Source of the DNA: Paenibacillus tyrphae
Lineage (GTDB): Bacteria; Bacillota; Bacilli; Paenibacillales; NBRC-103111
DNA length: 64,000 bases
Reading direction: 5' to 3'
NCBI RefSeq assembly: GCF_024158745.1
Contig: NZ_JAMZAW010000002.1
Coordinates: 434,001 to 498,000, forward strand
Shown here: positions 14,493 through 24,289 of the stretch, piece by piece
Position numbering within the stretch: position 1 is the first letter of the stretch
Layout of the letters: each line of letters opens with the position of its first letter
Notes under the pieces: generated by a model
Seen by the model: the letters and a program-made list of their open reading frames with translations, nothing else
What the model was told of the DNA's origin: nothing
Database searches by the model: none
Made by a program: the position numbers and the translations under genes

Positions 14493-15860
14493 TTAAATGC
14501 ATAGCCGGACGATCTCCGTCCAGGTCGTGCACAGCTCAACTGTGTTCTCTTCAAAAGCTCCGGTGCCGTTCTGGATTTCGATCAACTCAAGATCGGTCAG
14601 CGCGCGAATGCTGTGTCTCGTTCCGGCCGGAATCTGAATGACGTCGCCTGCCTGAACCGGTTGAAGCCGCTCATCGAGGATCATTTCCCCTGTGCCGGAA
14701 AGCACGGTCAGCACTTCGTCATGCATGCGATGAACCTGATAGCTGTGATGCTTACCGGCCAAGATGCACAGCCTTCGGGTTAACGCCTTGTGGTCGTTCT
14801 CGCCAAGAACGCAATCCAAGATTCGGTATTTTCCCCATACTCTTTCCTCATACATGGGGGGCTGCTCGATCGATTTGATGATATCTTTGATCTTCGGAGT
14901 CGATTCCTTGCTTGCCACAAGAATTCCGTCCGGACTTGCGGCAACGACTACATCCGGCACATCCAGCACGGTAATGGGAATGTTCAGCTCGTTGACCAAA
15001 TGCGTATTTTGGCTGGCGTCCGTCATGATTCCCGTGCCGATAATCGGCGTACTCATCTCTTCCGTCAGCGTATTCCAGGTGCCCAGGTCTTTCCATACTC
15101 CATCGTACGACAGCATAGCGATATTTTTCGTTTTCTCGACAACTTCATAATCGAAGCTGATTTTGTCCATTTTCCCGTACTGTCGGACCAATTCCTCATA
15201 CTGAATGGGCAGGCCTTTTTTAATCAACAGCGTGATGATGAAGTCGAGCTTAAACGCGAAGATCCCGCAATTCCATAGCGCGGATTGGGCAATCAGCTCC
15301 GCCGCTTTGCTTTGCGTCGGCTTTTCTTGAAAGTTGGCCACTCGCATGAACGGTTCGTCGCTGTCCGTACTCGGCTCCGGCACGATATACCCGTATTTTT
15401 CGGATGGAAAAGTCGGCTTTACTCCCATCAGCGCCAAGTCCGCCTTCGATTCCCGCAGTACATCCTCCAGCTTCTTAATATGCTCGAAGAACGGATCTTC
15501 CACGTAAGGATCGACGGGAAGAATCGCTACGCATTCTTCGAGACTGACGCTTTCCACAGAGTACAAGTAGACGGCAGCCAGAGCGATCGCCGGAAACGTA
15601 TCCCGTCTCTCCGGCTCGATGATCAGGGGAACCTGCTCGCCGATCTGGCTTTGCAAAATTTCCCGCTGCACCTTTCCCGTGGCCACGTAGGCGGACTGAT
15701 CGATATCGGCGTGTTTCAACTGCCGCCATACCCGTTCAACCATCGATTCGAGCTGCCCTTCGTCGTTGCGCAGCACCTTCAAAAATTGCTTCGACCTCGT
15801 ATCGTTCGATAACGGCCACAGACGCTTGCCGGAGCCGCCGGACAATAAAATGTATTTCAT
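14493..15860 (-). CDS. Mannose-1-phosphate guanylyltransferase / mannose-6-phosphate isomerase type (ManC)
   Basis: 455 residues, bifunctional layout. The nucleotidyltransferase domain (1-~280) opens with ILLSGGSGKRLWPLSNDTRSKQFL, the GDP-mannose pyrophosphorylase signature, and has FQEKP at mid-domain. A short left-handed helix region leads to a C-terminal cupin (~350-450; VWGKYRILD..., HHSYQVHRMHDEVLTVLSG, IPAGTRHSI) as in type-II phosphomannose isomerase. It supplies GDP-mannose for the polymer. The start is set by the strong signature; the ORF extends 45 codons further without support. Its ATG overlaps the upstream glycosyltransferase stop by 4 bp. Confidence 0.92.
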   Translation of the reverse strand: MKYILLSGGSGKRLWPLSNDTRSKQFLKVLRNDEGQLESMVERVWRQLKHADIDQSAYVATGKVQREILQSQIGEQVPLIIEPERRDTFPAIALAAVYLYSVESVSLEECVAILPVDPYVEDPFFEHIKKLEDVLRESKADLALMGVKPTFPSEKYGYIVPEPSTDSDEPFMRVANFQEKPTQSKAAELIAQSALWNCGIFAFKLDFIITLLIKKGLPIQYEELVRQYGKMDKISFDYEVVEKTKNIAMLSYDGVWKDLGTWNTLTEEMSTPIIGTGIMTDASQNTHLVNELNIPITVLDVPDVVVAASPDGILVASKESTPKIKDIIKSIEQPPMYEERVWGKYRILDCVLGENDHKALTRRLCILAGKHHSYQVHRMHDEVLTVLSGTGEMILDERLQPVQAGDVIQIPAGTRHSIRALTDLELIEIQNGTGAFEENTVELCTTWTEIVRLCI

Positions 15861-17047
15861 GATAAGCACATCCTTTTCATGGTATCGTTTTGTTCGCCCG
15901 CGGTTCGCAGCAACACCTCGTTCACGTGATTTGCCGCATGACTCCACGTATATTTGGACAGCACAAAGTTGCGGCAGACCTCCGAAGTAGGCCACGTCTC
16001 CCGCTCCCGGTACAGACGAACTAGCCCTTCGGCAATGGCATCCGCGCTCGTATCCTTGAATAAAAACCGGGAGTCGAACGGCGTCAAAATCTCCTTGTTC
16101 CCTCCGATGGGAGTCGCCACCACCGGTACTCCGCTGGCGAGAGCCTCAATGGTGATCAAGCCGAAGCCTTCCAGCGCCTGGGTAGGAACAACGAACAAAT
16201 CCGAGGATTGATAATACAAGGGGAGCTGATCCTCCGGCACATATCCCAGCAAACGAACATGATGTTCAAGGCCGTATTCCCGGATTTTCTCCTTCAATTC
16301 GTCGGCCAGCGGCCCCCTTCCGCCGATGAGCAAGAGACTGTTCGGCTCCTCAAGCACAACCGTTTTCCAGGCTTCCAGCAAGTTGAGCAAGCCCATCCGC
16401 TTGACCAAGCGTCTCACGGTCAATACGACAAACCGGTCGGAAGGAATGTTCAGCTCGGCTCTTGTCTTCTGCCGGTCGGAGGCTGGCTTGAAGTTATCGA
16501 TATTGGTCGCTCCGGGCACAATTTCGATTTTCTCAAGCGGAATCCCGTAGGATTCGTGTAAAATGTCTTTAAAAAATTGGCTCAGTACAATGAAGCGGTC
16601 GCCAAGCCGGTACGTACTCATCTCGATCTTCCGGGCCACCGAGTTTCTCAACCGGTTGACCAAATCAAGCTTCTCTACGCCCAATTCGTTCGCCCACGGG
16701 CCGTGAAAGCTCATCACCACGGGAATATTCCGTTTCTTCGCTTCCAGAGCCGGACCCAGAGCATACGGCGAGAAATGCGTGTAAAGCACGTCGATCGGAC
16801 GGCTGTTCATAATGGCCGCTGCTTTTTTTCGGAAGGCCAACTGCCGCAGCAGCATCATCTTATGGGGCTGCGTGGCCTGAATGATTTTGATTCCCTGATG
16901 CACCGGCTGTTCCGGGCTGCTCACCATGGCTTCCAGATCATGGATTTCGGAAAGCTTCTCGCATATCGAACGAAAATATGTGTTTAATCCTCCTGGCTGA
17001 TACACGGGCCATCCCATTCCCGTTGCCAATATTCGTAATATTGACAT
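15857..17047 (-). CDS. Family 4 glycosyltransferase (EPS)
   Basis: 396 residues, GT-B fold. The N-terminal acceptor domain has PGGLNTYFRSICEKL. The C-terminal nucleotide-sugar domain has TVRRLVKRMGLLNLLEAW and the E-x7-E motif EGFGLITIEALASGVPVVATPIGG. It is a retaining transferase of the GT4 family acting on the cytosolic face in repeat-unit assembly; donor and linkage cannot be read. The start at MSILRIL follows GGTAGGGGG at a proper distance. It is 4-bp coupled to the ManC-type gene. Confidence 0.9.
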   Translation of the reverse strand: MSILRILATGMGWPVYQPGGLNTYFRSICEKLSEIHDLEAMVSSPEQPVHQGIKIIQATQPHKMMLLRQLAFRKKAAAIMNSRPIDVLYTHFSPYALGPALEAKKRNIPVVMSFHGPWANELGVEKLDLVNRLRNSVARKIEMSTYRLGDRFIVLSQFFKDILHESYGIPLEKIEIVPGATNIDNFKPASDRQKTRAELNIPSDRFVVLTVRRLVKRMGLLNLLEAWKTVVLEEPNSLLLIGGRGPLADELKEKIREYGLEHHVRLLGYVPEDQLPLYYQSSDLFVVPTQALEGFGLITIEALASGVPVVATPIGGNKEILTPFDSRFLFKDTSADAIAEGLVRLYRERETWPTSEVCRNFVLSKYTWSHAANHVNEVLLRTAGEQNDTMKRMCLS

Positions 17048-17063
17048 GCTGATCCCCCTACCT

Positions 17064-17843
17064 TTATTCGGCAACTCCGCTATTTTGAACCCTTTTTAAT
17101 TCATACAGCTTGATTTGCGTCAAATATTCGTAATAAGCCCACAGGGTCGCAACCGTGAGGCCGGCCAGCCCTTTCTTGAACAGCCCGTGAACAAAATATT
17201 TTTGCCCGAAGCGCAGAACCGGGCGGAACAGCAGCCGCATCAGACTGAAATTTTGGTTGGCGGAAAGCGCTTTTTGCGCTTCCAGGGCGGTGTATTTATT
17301 AAACCGGATGACATGGTCATCGATGCTGCGGTAGCCGTCATGCCATAGAATTCCCGGCATAAATCCGATCTTGCGTCCTTCCGGTTCCGGTCCTTCGTGA
17401 ACCTCCGTCTCTCGAATGGAGGTGACTTTCCGGTTGTACATCCGCGGAAGATTCTCCCCTTTATCGAGCCATTTCCCCATAAAATTGCCGATCCGGTAAA
17501 TGTTATAAATATCGGCGTCGGCCGTTGTGCCCGCTTTCCACTGCTTAATGGAATGTTTCAGTTCCTCGTTCGCAAATTCATCCGTATCGATGAAAAAGAT
17601 CCAATCGTGGGCCGCCTTCTCCGCGGCAAAATTGCGCTGCTTGGCAAAGCCGGGCCATGGATTGACATAGACTTTGCAGCCCAGGCTTTGCGCGATTTCC
17701 ACCGTCGCATCCTTGCTTCCCCCGTCGACAACAACAATCTCATCCGCAAAATCCTGGCATGAAACAACGGCTTTGGCGATTCGTTGCTCCTCGTTTTGAG
17801 CGATAATCGTCACCGATATGCGCTTGACCTCGGAGTTGTCCAT
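17064..17843 (-). CDS. Family 2 glycosyltransferase (EPS)
   Basis: 259 residues, GT-A fold. The N-terminus ISVTIIAQNEEQRI and DEIVVVDGGSKDATVEIA are standard GT2. The DxD motif is FFIDTDEF, and the C-terminal part contains HEGPEPEGR. The family includes WaaE-like beta-glucosyltransferases. It acts in the cytosol on a lipid-linked intermediate. A C-terminal amphipathic stretch (LWAYYEYLTQIKLYELK) may touch the membrane. It sits between the Wzx-1 and GT4 genes with short gaps. Confidence 0.9.
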   Translation of the reverse strand: MDNSEVKRISVTIIAQNEEQRIAKAVVSCQDFADEIVVVDGGSKDATVEIAQSLGCKVYVNPWPGFAKQRNFAAEKAAHDWIFFIDTDEFANEELKHSIKQWKAGTTADADIYNIYRIGNFMGKWLDKGENLPRMYNRKVTSIRETEVHEGPEPEGRKIGFMPGILWHDGYRSIDDHVIRFNKYTALEAQKALSANQNFSLMRLLFRPVLRFGQKYFVHGLFKKGLAGLTVATLWAYYEYLTQIKLYELKRVQNSGVAE

Positions 17844-17864
17844 CTCCTGATTGACTCCTTTCGT

Positions 17865-19253
17865 TTAGGTGGCATTTGATTTGAGCCGTTGCGTGATTTT
17901 TCGCTTAAACCATAATAAATCGCCCTGTGTCGGGACAGGACGCGGCATCGGGACCTTCAAGCTGAGCGGAAATTGAAACATGATGAAGCAGAATCGTACA
18001 AAGGTTGCCGCTAACAGCGCACAAGCCGCCCCCGTCAAGCCGAAGCGCGGAACGAGAATGATGAGCAGCGGAATGCTGATGGAGAGGCCAACCGCTTGGA
18101 GAAGGGATACTTTGCCGGGCTTTCCCAAAGCCATGAAGGTTTGCGCCAACACCCAGACCGCGCCGCTTAATACCGTCTCAAGAAGCAAAATCCATATAAT
18201 ACCCGTCGCTTCCCTATATTTCTCGCCATACAACAAGATGAGCGCCGTCGGCGAAATGACCATTAACACCAAGGCAATGATGCAAGTGCCCGTCGAAGCG
18301 ATCCGGAATACTTTCATCGTGAGCGAAATGGTCTCTTCCTTGCTCATGCCTGCGGCTTTAGGCAGCAGGACAATCGCAATGGCATTTTGAAAAATGCCGA
18401 CCATCCGCGCAAGGCTTAAAGCGACCAGATAGAGACCCAGGTCGGTCGGTGTCATTAACCGCACCATCACCACCTGGTCCATGAACAACGTTAACGTGGC
18501 CACGATATCGATCAAGTAGGAGGAAAGGCCGTACGTGATAAGCCTCTTGACCGACGAGACGATGCCTTTCAACGAAGTTTTGTACACGCGAAACAGCTGA
18601 TATACGGTATAAATCCCAATCGGAACATTGGGAAGAAAATACGATAAAGCCGAAGTGAACGGCGTGAGATGGCCCGTGAGCGCCAGCCCCAACAGCATGA
18701 TCAGCGTCGCGATCACCGGCAAATACCGTCTTCGGTTGAACCCCCTGAAATCTTCGCGCCCCTGCATGACGGCGTTTAAATAGTTCGTAAAAAGTACGCT
18801 TGGTGCAAAAAACATCAAAATTTGTGCCAAAACTACCGTTTCCTGCGAATAAGAGCTCAGCCAAACCGGAACAAACCAGATACCTAGAGCCGTAATGAAT
18901 ACGCTGGTTCCCAGATGAATCAGGCACGCGGTATAAATAAAGTGTCCGGATTCTTGCGGATTTTTCTTCATGTTGTAGATTACGGAGGTTTGCAGGCCGA
19001 GCGTAAACAATTGCCCGAGCAGCGACGGCCAGAGCATGATCGCCGATTGCTCCCCTCTCCCGATCGGGCCTAAGAAACGGGCGCAAATGATTCCCGTTCC
19101 AAGGTTCAGAAGAACGATAAACATGCTGGTCATGATGGTTCTTATCGTATTGGCCGCGCTTGATTTTTTACTCAACTTGTTCTGAAGACCGGTCCATAAA
19201 GGAATGAACCTTTTCCTTGCTTTTTCGGGTAGTATAGACATGAGCCGCGACAT
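17865..19253 (-). CDS. Wzx-type polysaccharide flippase, copy 1
   Basis: 462 residues with about twelve to fourteen hydrophobic segments. The MATE/polysaccharide-synthase pattern shows at the N-terminus (NTIRTIMTSMFIVLLNLGTGIICARFLGPIGRGEQSA). It would flip lipid-linked repeat units across the membrane. It is a clear paralogue of the flippase at 24290: both have ARxLGPxGxGExSA, MDQVVxxxLxxPxxLGLYLVALSLA-like stretches and a similar length. Its ribosome site is inside the 3' end of wzy-1, so the two are coupled. Confidence 0.9.
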   Translation of the reverse strand: MSRLMSILPEKARKRFIPLWTGLQNKLSKKSSAANTIRTIMTSMFIVLLNLGTGIICARFLGPIGRGEQSAIMLWPSLLGQLFTLGLQTSVIYNMKKNPQESGHFIYTACLIHLGTSVFITALGIWFVPVWLSSYSQETVVLAQILMFFAPSVLFTNYLNAVMQGREDFRGFNRRRYLPVIATLIMLLGLALTGHLTPFTSALSYFLPNVPIGIYTVYQLFRVYKTSLKGIVSSVKRLITYGLSSYLIDIVATLTLFMDQVVMVRLMTPTDLGLYLVALSLARMVGIFQNAIAIVLLPKAAGMSKEETISLTMKVFRIASTGTCIIALVLMVISPTALILLYGEKYREATGIIWILLLETVLSGAVWVLAQTFMALGKPGKVSLLQAVGLSISIPLLIILVPRFGLTGAACALLAATFVRFCFIMFQFPLSLKVPMPRPVPTQGDLLWFKRKITQRLKSNAT

Positions 19254-19256
19254 CCT

Positions 19257-20690
19257 TTAGTCTCCTTTAGTTGATGGTTCGGAGCCATTCCAGCCCATAG
19301 CAACGCAAAACCAGATCAATACGCCTAGAATCGAATTGTAGCTGTTGGAGAAAAACAAATTGGTGAATGAAGCGGTCATGACGGCAATGCCGAATCGCGT
19401 ATAGCTTCTCTCCCTTAAGCTCATCCCCTGTTGACTGCACAAGCTTTTGAACAAGCTCCAGAGCCCATAACAAAAAGCGGCAGTTCCAATCAGACCGTAG
19501 GTCATCATAATACTGCCTATCCCGCTATCGAATACGCCGGTTTCTTGGCTAAGCTCGCCGCCGTTCTGCAATCGCGTGGCCGTCCCCAGGCCGCCCAGTC
19601 CCAAGCCCTGCGGATTGCCGAGGAGCATCGGCAGCAGCTGGTTGGTCAAATCCATCCTTTCGTTAAACGAATGATCGTTCTCCATATCCCCAAACGTAGC
19701 AAACCGGTTCAGCAGATCCTGTCCTTGCGGCACAACCAGCAAGCATGCGTAAATGAACAGGATAAAGCCGGCGAGAATGCTAAACGATTTCAAGCGGTTC
19801 ATTTCTTTCGAAATCGCGATAAAGACGATTAAGGCGACGGCGGCCAGCACCCATCCCGAGCGCACCAAGGTCACCATCGAGCCCATCGCTACCAGCATGA
19901 CGCCGGCCCATCCGAAAGCCCCCCGCCATTTTTTGACCAGCAGCATCGCGGCAAACGCCAACGAAAGATAGCTGCCTGCGGGACCCGGAGAGTTGAGCGT
20001 CGAAAATACCCGGATTTCAAACGGGTTGGGCTTGCCGATCGACGTCATTCCCGAATAATCCATCCAAAACGCATCCCATGGCGGGACCGCAACAAATTGG
20101 ATCAGTCCGTAGCAGGCAATGAAGACGGCAAGATGGACGAAGCTGATCATCCAGGTATCGCGTTCTTGAACCGTTGGACGGTAAGCTACGATATAAGGCA
20201 GCCACAGCAAAGGCACCAGCGTATTGGCCAGGTCGAACAGACTGGCCGATCCGTTACGCGCAAGCCCGATGAGCAGCGCATACCCCAGCGCCCCAAGCAG
20301 CCACAGCAGGCCCTTGCCCGCTTGCCCGGGAAAATCGCCCAGTGCACGGACGATCGGGATGACCATCAGCAGGCTGACGACGAGCGGAAGGACGCTGATC
20401 ATCGACATCGAATGGTAAGAATCCGTCAACCAATCGTAGATTCTTCGCATTTCGGGCGCCGTAACCCAGACAAACAGATTGTAAGGAAGAAACCACAGCG
20501 AATTATGCCATGCCAGCAGCAAAGCCGGAAAGACGACTAACATGACGACAACCAGCTGCATCATGGAATCGCCGCTTTTTAATCCGATGGCATAGCCTAA
20601 ATAACCTGCAAGCAACCAAGACAGAATGATTTTTCCTATCCAGTGGCCGTATAATTTGCCGCTTATTTTCAAGTATCCTGTTTTATGCAA
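19257..20690 (-). CDS. Wzy-type O-antigen polymerase/ligase, copy 1
   Basis: 477 residues with about eleven to twelve membrane segments. The Wzy_C region includes VRSGWVLAAVALIVF and, in the large periplasmic loop, a SFNERMDLTNQLLPMLLGNPQGLGLGG segment. It polymerises repeat units outside the membrane. The TTG start has AGGAGG nine bases upstream. It is paralogous to 25681-27114 (shared FxVPPWDAFWM, EIRVFSxLNSPGPAG and NxRMxxTxxxxPxLLGNPxGxGLG). Having two Wzy enzymes in one operon is unusual. Confidence 0.9.
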   Translation of the reverse strand: MHKTGYLKISGKLYGHWIGKIILSWLLAGYLGYAIGLKSGDSMMQLVVVMLVVFPALLLAWHNSLWFLPYNLFVWVTAPEMRRIYDWLTDSYHSMSMISVLPLVVSLLMVIPIVRALGDFPGQAGKGLLWLLGALGYALLIGLARNGSASLFDLANTLVPLLWLPYIVAYRPTVQERDTWMISFVHLAVFIACYGLIQFVAVPPWDAFWMDYSGMTSIGKPNPFEIRVFSTLNSPGPAGSYLSLAFAAMLLVKKWRGAFGWAGVMLVAMGSMVTLVRSGWVLAAVALIVFIAISKEMNRLKSFSILAGFILFIYACLLVVPQGQDLLNRFATFGDMENDHSFNERMDLTNQLLPMLLGNPQGLGLGGLGTATRLQNGGELSQETGVFDSGIGSIMMTYGLIGTAAFCYGLWSLFKSLCSQQGMSLRERSYTRFGIAVMTASFTNLFFSNSYNSILGVLIWFCVAMGWNGSEPSTKGD

Positions 20691-20714
20691 TTGGCCGTTC
20701 CTCCTACAGTGTCT

Positions 20715-21848
20715 TTAAGACAGCGAAACGCCAACGGACTTTCTTTGCTTCGTGCTTTCCAGAAATGCGCGGTATTTCGTTTGCAGATGCTGGTCGAACT
20801 CGCTTTTAAACCGGTCGACGTTGAATTTCTCCGCGTGCGCCCGAATAAGCTCCGGATCCCAAGTCATGCTCTCGCACTGCCTGACGGCATCGGCCAACGA
20901 AGCCGCATTCGGCTGCTCGAAATAGACGCCGTTAAGCGGTGGACGGATCGTATCGAGCGCTCCGCCTCCCTTGTAGGCGATAACCGGCCGGCCCGCGGCG
21001 TTGACTTCAAGCGGCGTAATGCCGAAATCTTCTTCCCCGGGAAAAATAAACGCCCGGCACTGCGACATCAGCTTGGCGACTTCCTCGTCCTCCAACCGGC
21101 CCAAAAATTGAACGTTGCTTTTGGCCATGCCGCGAAGCCGCTCCAGATCGGGCCCGCCGCCGACCACGTACAGCTTGGCGCCGATTTGATTGAACGCCTC
21201 CACCGCCAGATCGATTCTTTTGTAAGGGATAAGACGCGAAACGATCAAATAAAAATCGTCCACCTGCTCCGAGATCCGGTAACGATCCGTTTCGACCGGA
21301 GGGAAGATGACGCTGGACTCCCTGCGGTAACAATTGTGAATTCGTTCTTTCACGATCGTGGAGTTCGCGATGTACTCATTCACCCGGCCGGCCGTGTTCC
21401 GGTCCCAGTATTTTAAATATTTCACATAAAACCGCAGCCCGTTTTTGATGAGAGGCGAATAGGATTCCCGCGAGATGTACGTTTCAAAATCCCACGCAAA
21501 CCTCATCGGGGTATGGCAGTAGCATAGATGGAACGTTTCTTTCGGAACCTTGATTCCTTTTACAAAAGCGAAGCTGGACGAGATGACGACATCGTATTCG
21601 CGAAAATCCATCTGCTGAAGAGCAAAGGGATAGAGCGGCAGCAGCTTCTTGAAATTGGCTTCGATCCCGGGAATTTTCTGGGCCCATGTTGTCCGGATAT
21701 CGGCGCCCTTCAAGTCGTGCATCATTTTGTCAAAATTGGCGGCTAACGTGTAGATCGGAGCTTCGGGATACATTTGATGCAGAACGGCAAGCACCCGCTC
21801 GGCCCCGCCCATCTGCGTCAGCAGATCGTGAACAAGCGCTACTTTCAA
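20715..21848 (-). CDS. Family 4 glycosyltransferase, WbaZ-like
   Basis: 377 residues. The N-terminus MKVALVHDLLTQMGGAERVL and the CYCHTPMRFAWD motif are typical of the GT4 subgroup that includes mannosyl- and rhamnosyltransferases such as WbaZ. The donor domain has VSRLIPYKRIDLAVEAF and FPGEEDFGITPLEVNAAGRPVIAYKGGG. ManC in the same operon makes mannose a reasonable donor guess. The TTG start follows AAAGGAGG. It is encoded next to two paralogous GT4 genes with a different N-terminus. Confidence 0.9.
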   Translation of the reverse strand: MKVALVHDLLTQMGGAERVLAVLHQMYPEAPIYTLAANFDKMMHDLKGADIRTTWAQKIPGIEANFKKLLPLYPFALQQMDFREYDVVISSSFAFVKGIKVPKETFHLCYCHTPMRFAWDFETYISRESYSPLIKNGLRFYVKYLKYWDRNTAGRVNEYIANSTIVKERIHNCYRRESSVIFPPVETDRYRISEQVDDFYLIVSRLIPYKRIDLAVEAFNQIGAKLYVVGGGPDLERLRGMAKSNVQFLGRLEDEEVAKLMSQCRAFIFPGEEDFGITPLEVNAAGRPVIAYKGGGALDTIRPPLNGVYFEQPNAASLADAVRQCESMTWDPELIRAHAEKFNVDRFKSEFDQHLQTKYRAFLESTKQRKSVGVSLS

Positions 21849-21863
21849 TTCCGAAGGCCTCCT

Positions 21864-23027
21864 TTATATTTTTATTCTTCCGCTGATGACTTGAGGATAG
21901 AACGACGTAATTTTTTGAACCGTATGTTCGATCAAGAACAGCTCCTTCACCCGGTTCATGGCCTTCTCGCCCATTTCCTTGCGCTCTTCCGGATGCTCAA
22001 TCATCCATTGAATGGCTTCAATTAGCCGATCCGCTTTTCCCGGCGGAATGAGCAAGCCGGTTTCTTCGTTCAGCACGATCTCCCGGGGCCCTCCCGCATT
22101 GGACGCGATGACCGGGAGCCCGACCGCCATGCCTTCGACGATCACCTGGCCGAAAGGCTCCGGAATGACGGACGTGTGAACCAGCAAATCCGCTTGGCTC
22201 ATCAATTGGGAAATATCGTTCACATGTCCCAGCATCTTGACGTTAAACAAGCCGTTCTCGCGGATGTATTGGATGAGCTGCTGCTTGTAGACCGCATCCG
22301 CTTCGAAAAGCGCGTCGCCGGCGATCCAAAACTCGACATTCCGCTTGGCAAAGGACTTCGCGGCTTCCAGCAAAATATGCTGTCCTTTCCAATCGGCCAG
22401 CCTGCCGACCAACAGCACGATAAAGCGGTCGTCCTTATCCTCAAGCTCCGGTTCGTTCTTCCGTCCGATTTGACCGAAGTAAGAAGGGTAGGCAATGGTT
22501 TTTTTCTTGGACGTCGCTTGCGACAAATTCAAAGTAGCCATCGTTGCATTGGAGTTGGCGATGACGCCGTCCGGCAAATATTTCACCAGCAGCTTCATAA
22601 AAAAAGCGACGATTTTTCGCAAATACGGCGCCTCGATGATGTCATGAATATGCCAAATGAGCGGTATGCCGGCCGACTTGGCGGCCACGGCACCGTAGAT
22701 GGCGGATTTCAGAGAATTCGTATGAACGCAGACCACTTTTTCTTCCCTAAGCACTCTACCAACGGCTTTTCCGTATAAATAAGTTTTAATCGCAGAGCTA
22801 AATACTTGGAAATTAATTGTATTGCGATTTCTATTTCTAACCTTCTCGTCCAAATGGATGATTCGAACGTCCATTCCTTTTTCTCTTAAACGTTCTGCGA
22901 GCGGACCGTCCTCTGCCAACACGACTAACGGTTCTACGGTTTGATCAAGATTGGTCAGCAGATTAAACAGCGCCACTTCACCGCCGCTCCATCTGGCAGT
23001 ATGATCCAAGTATGCTACGCGGTACAT
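21864..23027 (-). CDS. Family 4 glycosyltransferase, tandem copy 1
   Basis: 387 residues. It starts MYRVAYLDHTARWSGGEVALFNLL, which matches the tandem neighbour at 23084 (MLRVAYLDHTARWSGGEVALYNLL). Both carry CVHTNSLKSAIYGA and IPLxWHIxD in the acceptor domain, then VGRLxxWKGQHxLLxAA and PEPFGQVIVEGMAxGLPVIASxxGGPREIV in the donor domain. The two clearly arose by gene duplication and then diverged. I prefer the start at 23027 by analogy; an ATG three codons upstream sits too close to the GGGAGG site. Confidence 0.88.
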   Translation of the reverse strand: MYRVAYLDHTARWSGGEVALFNLLTNLDQTVEPLVVLAEDGPLAERLREKGMDVRIIHLDEKVRNRNRNTINFQVFSSAIKTYLYGKAVGRVLREEKVVCVHTNSLKSAIYGAVAAKSAGIPLIWHIHDIIEAPYLRKIVAFFMKLLVKYLPDGVIANSNATMATLNLSQATSKKKTIAYPSYFGQIGRKNEPELEDKDDRFIVLLVGRLADWKGQHILLEAAKSFAKRNVEFWIAGDALFEADAVYKQQLIQYIRENGLFNVKMLGHVNDISQLMSQADLLVHTSVIPEPFGQVIVEGMAVGLPVIASNAGGPREIVLNEETGLLIPPGKADRLIEAIQWMIEHPEERKEMGEKAMNRVKELFLIEHTVQKITSFYPQVISGRIKI

Positions 23028-23083
23028 GCGACACATTAACCTCCCTTCTTACCTATAAACTTATAATGAAAAGTGACCCCACA

Positions 23084-24241
23084 TCACTGAACCTTCTGCT
23101 CCCGGATGACCATCGGATAAAATTCGGTAATCCGTTTCACGGTCGATTCAATCAAAAAGTGTTCCTGCACACGCATCATGCCCATTTCTCCCATGTGCCT
23201 TCGTTCCTCGGGATGATCGATCATCCATTGAATGGCCTCGCTCAGCAGATCCGGCTGTCCCGGCTGAATGAGCAGTCCGGTGACATGCGGCACGACGATC
23301 TCGCGCGGTCCCCCTAAATCCGAGGCGATGACCGGCAAACCGTTCGCCATTCCTTCCACAATAACCTGCCCGAACGGCTCCGGCATGATGGAGGTGTGGA
23401 CCAACAGATCGGCTTGCTGCAGCAAAGACTGGATATGCTCGACGTGCCCAAGCATCATCACATTCGTTAACCCGTGGTCCTCAATAAACTGCTGCAGCCG
23501 CTTTTTGTATCCGTCGTTGCCGAACAAGGCATCGCCGGCCAGCCAAAACTGGACCTCCGGCTGCTGCTTGAACCGCTTCGCGGCATCGAGCAGGACATGC
23601 TGTCCTTTCCATTCGTCCAGACGTCCTACGAGCAAAATGACAAACTGCTTCCGGTTCGAGGATTGACCGAGCATCGATCCGATCGGGCCGTTGTACGACG
23701 AATAGGCAACCAGCGTTTTGACGCTCTGCGCTTCGGACAGATGCAGGGAAGACATGGTCGATTTGGAATTGGCAATAATGCCGTTCGGCAGCAGCTTAGC
23801 CATGATGCGAATAAATTTGGCGATGACAGGGCGCAAGTACGGCTCTGCAATGTTATCCCGAATGTGCCAGACGAGGGGAATCATGGCGCTTTTGGCTGCG
23901 ATTGCCCCATAGATGGCTGATTTCAACGAGTTGGTGTGTACGCACGATACTTTTTCCTTTTTCAGCAATTTGCCGATTTTCAACCCGTACTGGAAAAATT
24001 CAAGAATGGAGACGAATAAATGCATGTCCAGTTTGTTCCGATTCCGGTTCCTCGTTTTGTCATTGAGCAGCATGACCCTAACGTCGATACCTTTTTCCCG
24101 CAGCTTTTCGGCCAGCGGTCCCTCCTCGGCAAGAATGACCAAAGGATGGACCGTTGAGTCCATATTCGTAAGAAGGTTGTACAGCGCTACTTCTCCTCCA
24201 CTCCACCTGGCCGTATGATCCAAATAGGCAACCCGAAGCAT
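23084..24241 (-). CDS. Family 4 glycosyltransferase, tandem copy 2
   Basis: 385 residues, paralogue of the next gene downstream (21864-23027) over its full length. It has the EX7E motif region PEPFGQVIVEGMANGLPVIASDLGG. It lies at the boundary between the two Wzx/Wzy sets: GT4-2 is followed upstream by wzx-2 and wzy-2, while GT4-1 lies with wzx-1 and wzy-1. This suggests the set (polymerase, flippase, GT4) was duplicated as a block and one copy re-ordered. Donor sugar unknown. Confidence 0.9.
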   Translation of the reverse strand: MLRVAYLDHTARWSGGEVALYNLLTNMDSTVHPLVILAEEGPLAEKLREKGIDVRVMLLNDKTRNRNRNKLDMHLFVSILEFFQYGLKIGKLLKKEKVSCVHTNSLKSAIYGAIAAKSAMIPLVWHIRDNIAEPYLRPVIAKFIRIMAKLLPNGIIANSKSTMSSLHLSEAQSVKTLVAYSSYNGPIGSMLGQSSNRKQFVILLVGRLDEWKGQHVLLDAAKRFKQQPEVQFWLAGDALFGNDGYKKRLQQFIEDHGLTNVMMLGHVEHIQSLLQQADLLVHTSIMPEPFGQVIVEGMANGLPVIASDLGGPREIVVPHVTGLLIQPGQPDLLSEAIQWMIDHPEERRHMGEMGMMRVQEHFLIESTVKRITEFYPMVIREQKVQ

Positions 24242-24289
24242 GGCAATTTTTCCATCCTTTCTCCAGTAATACCACTCCTCTTGAGACCT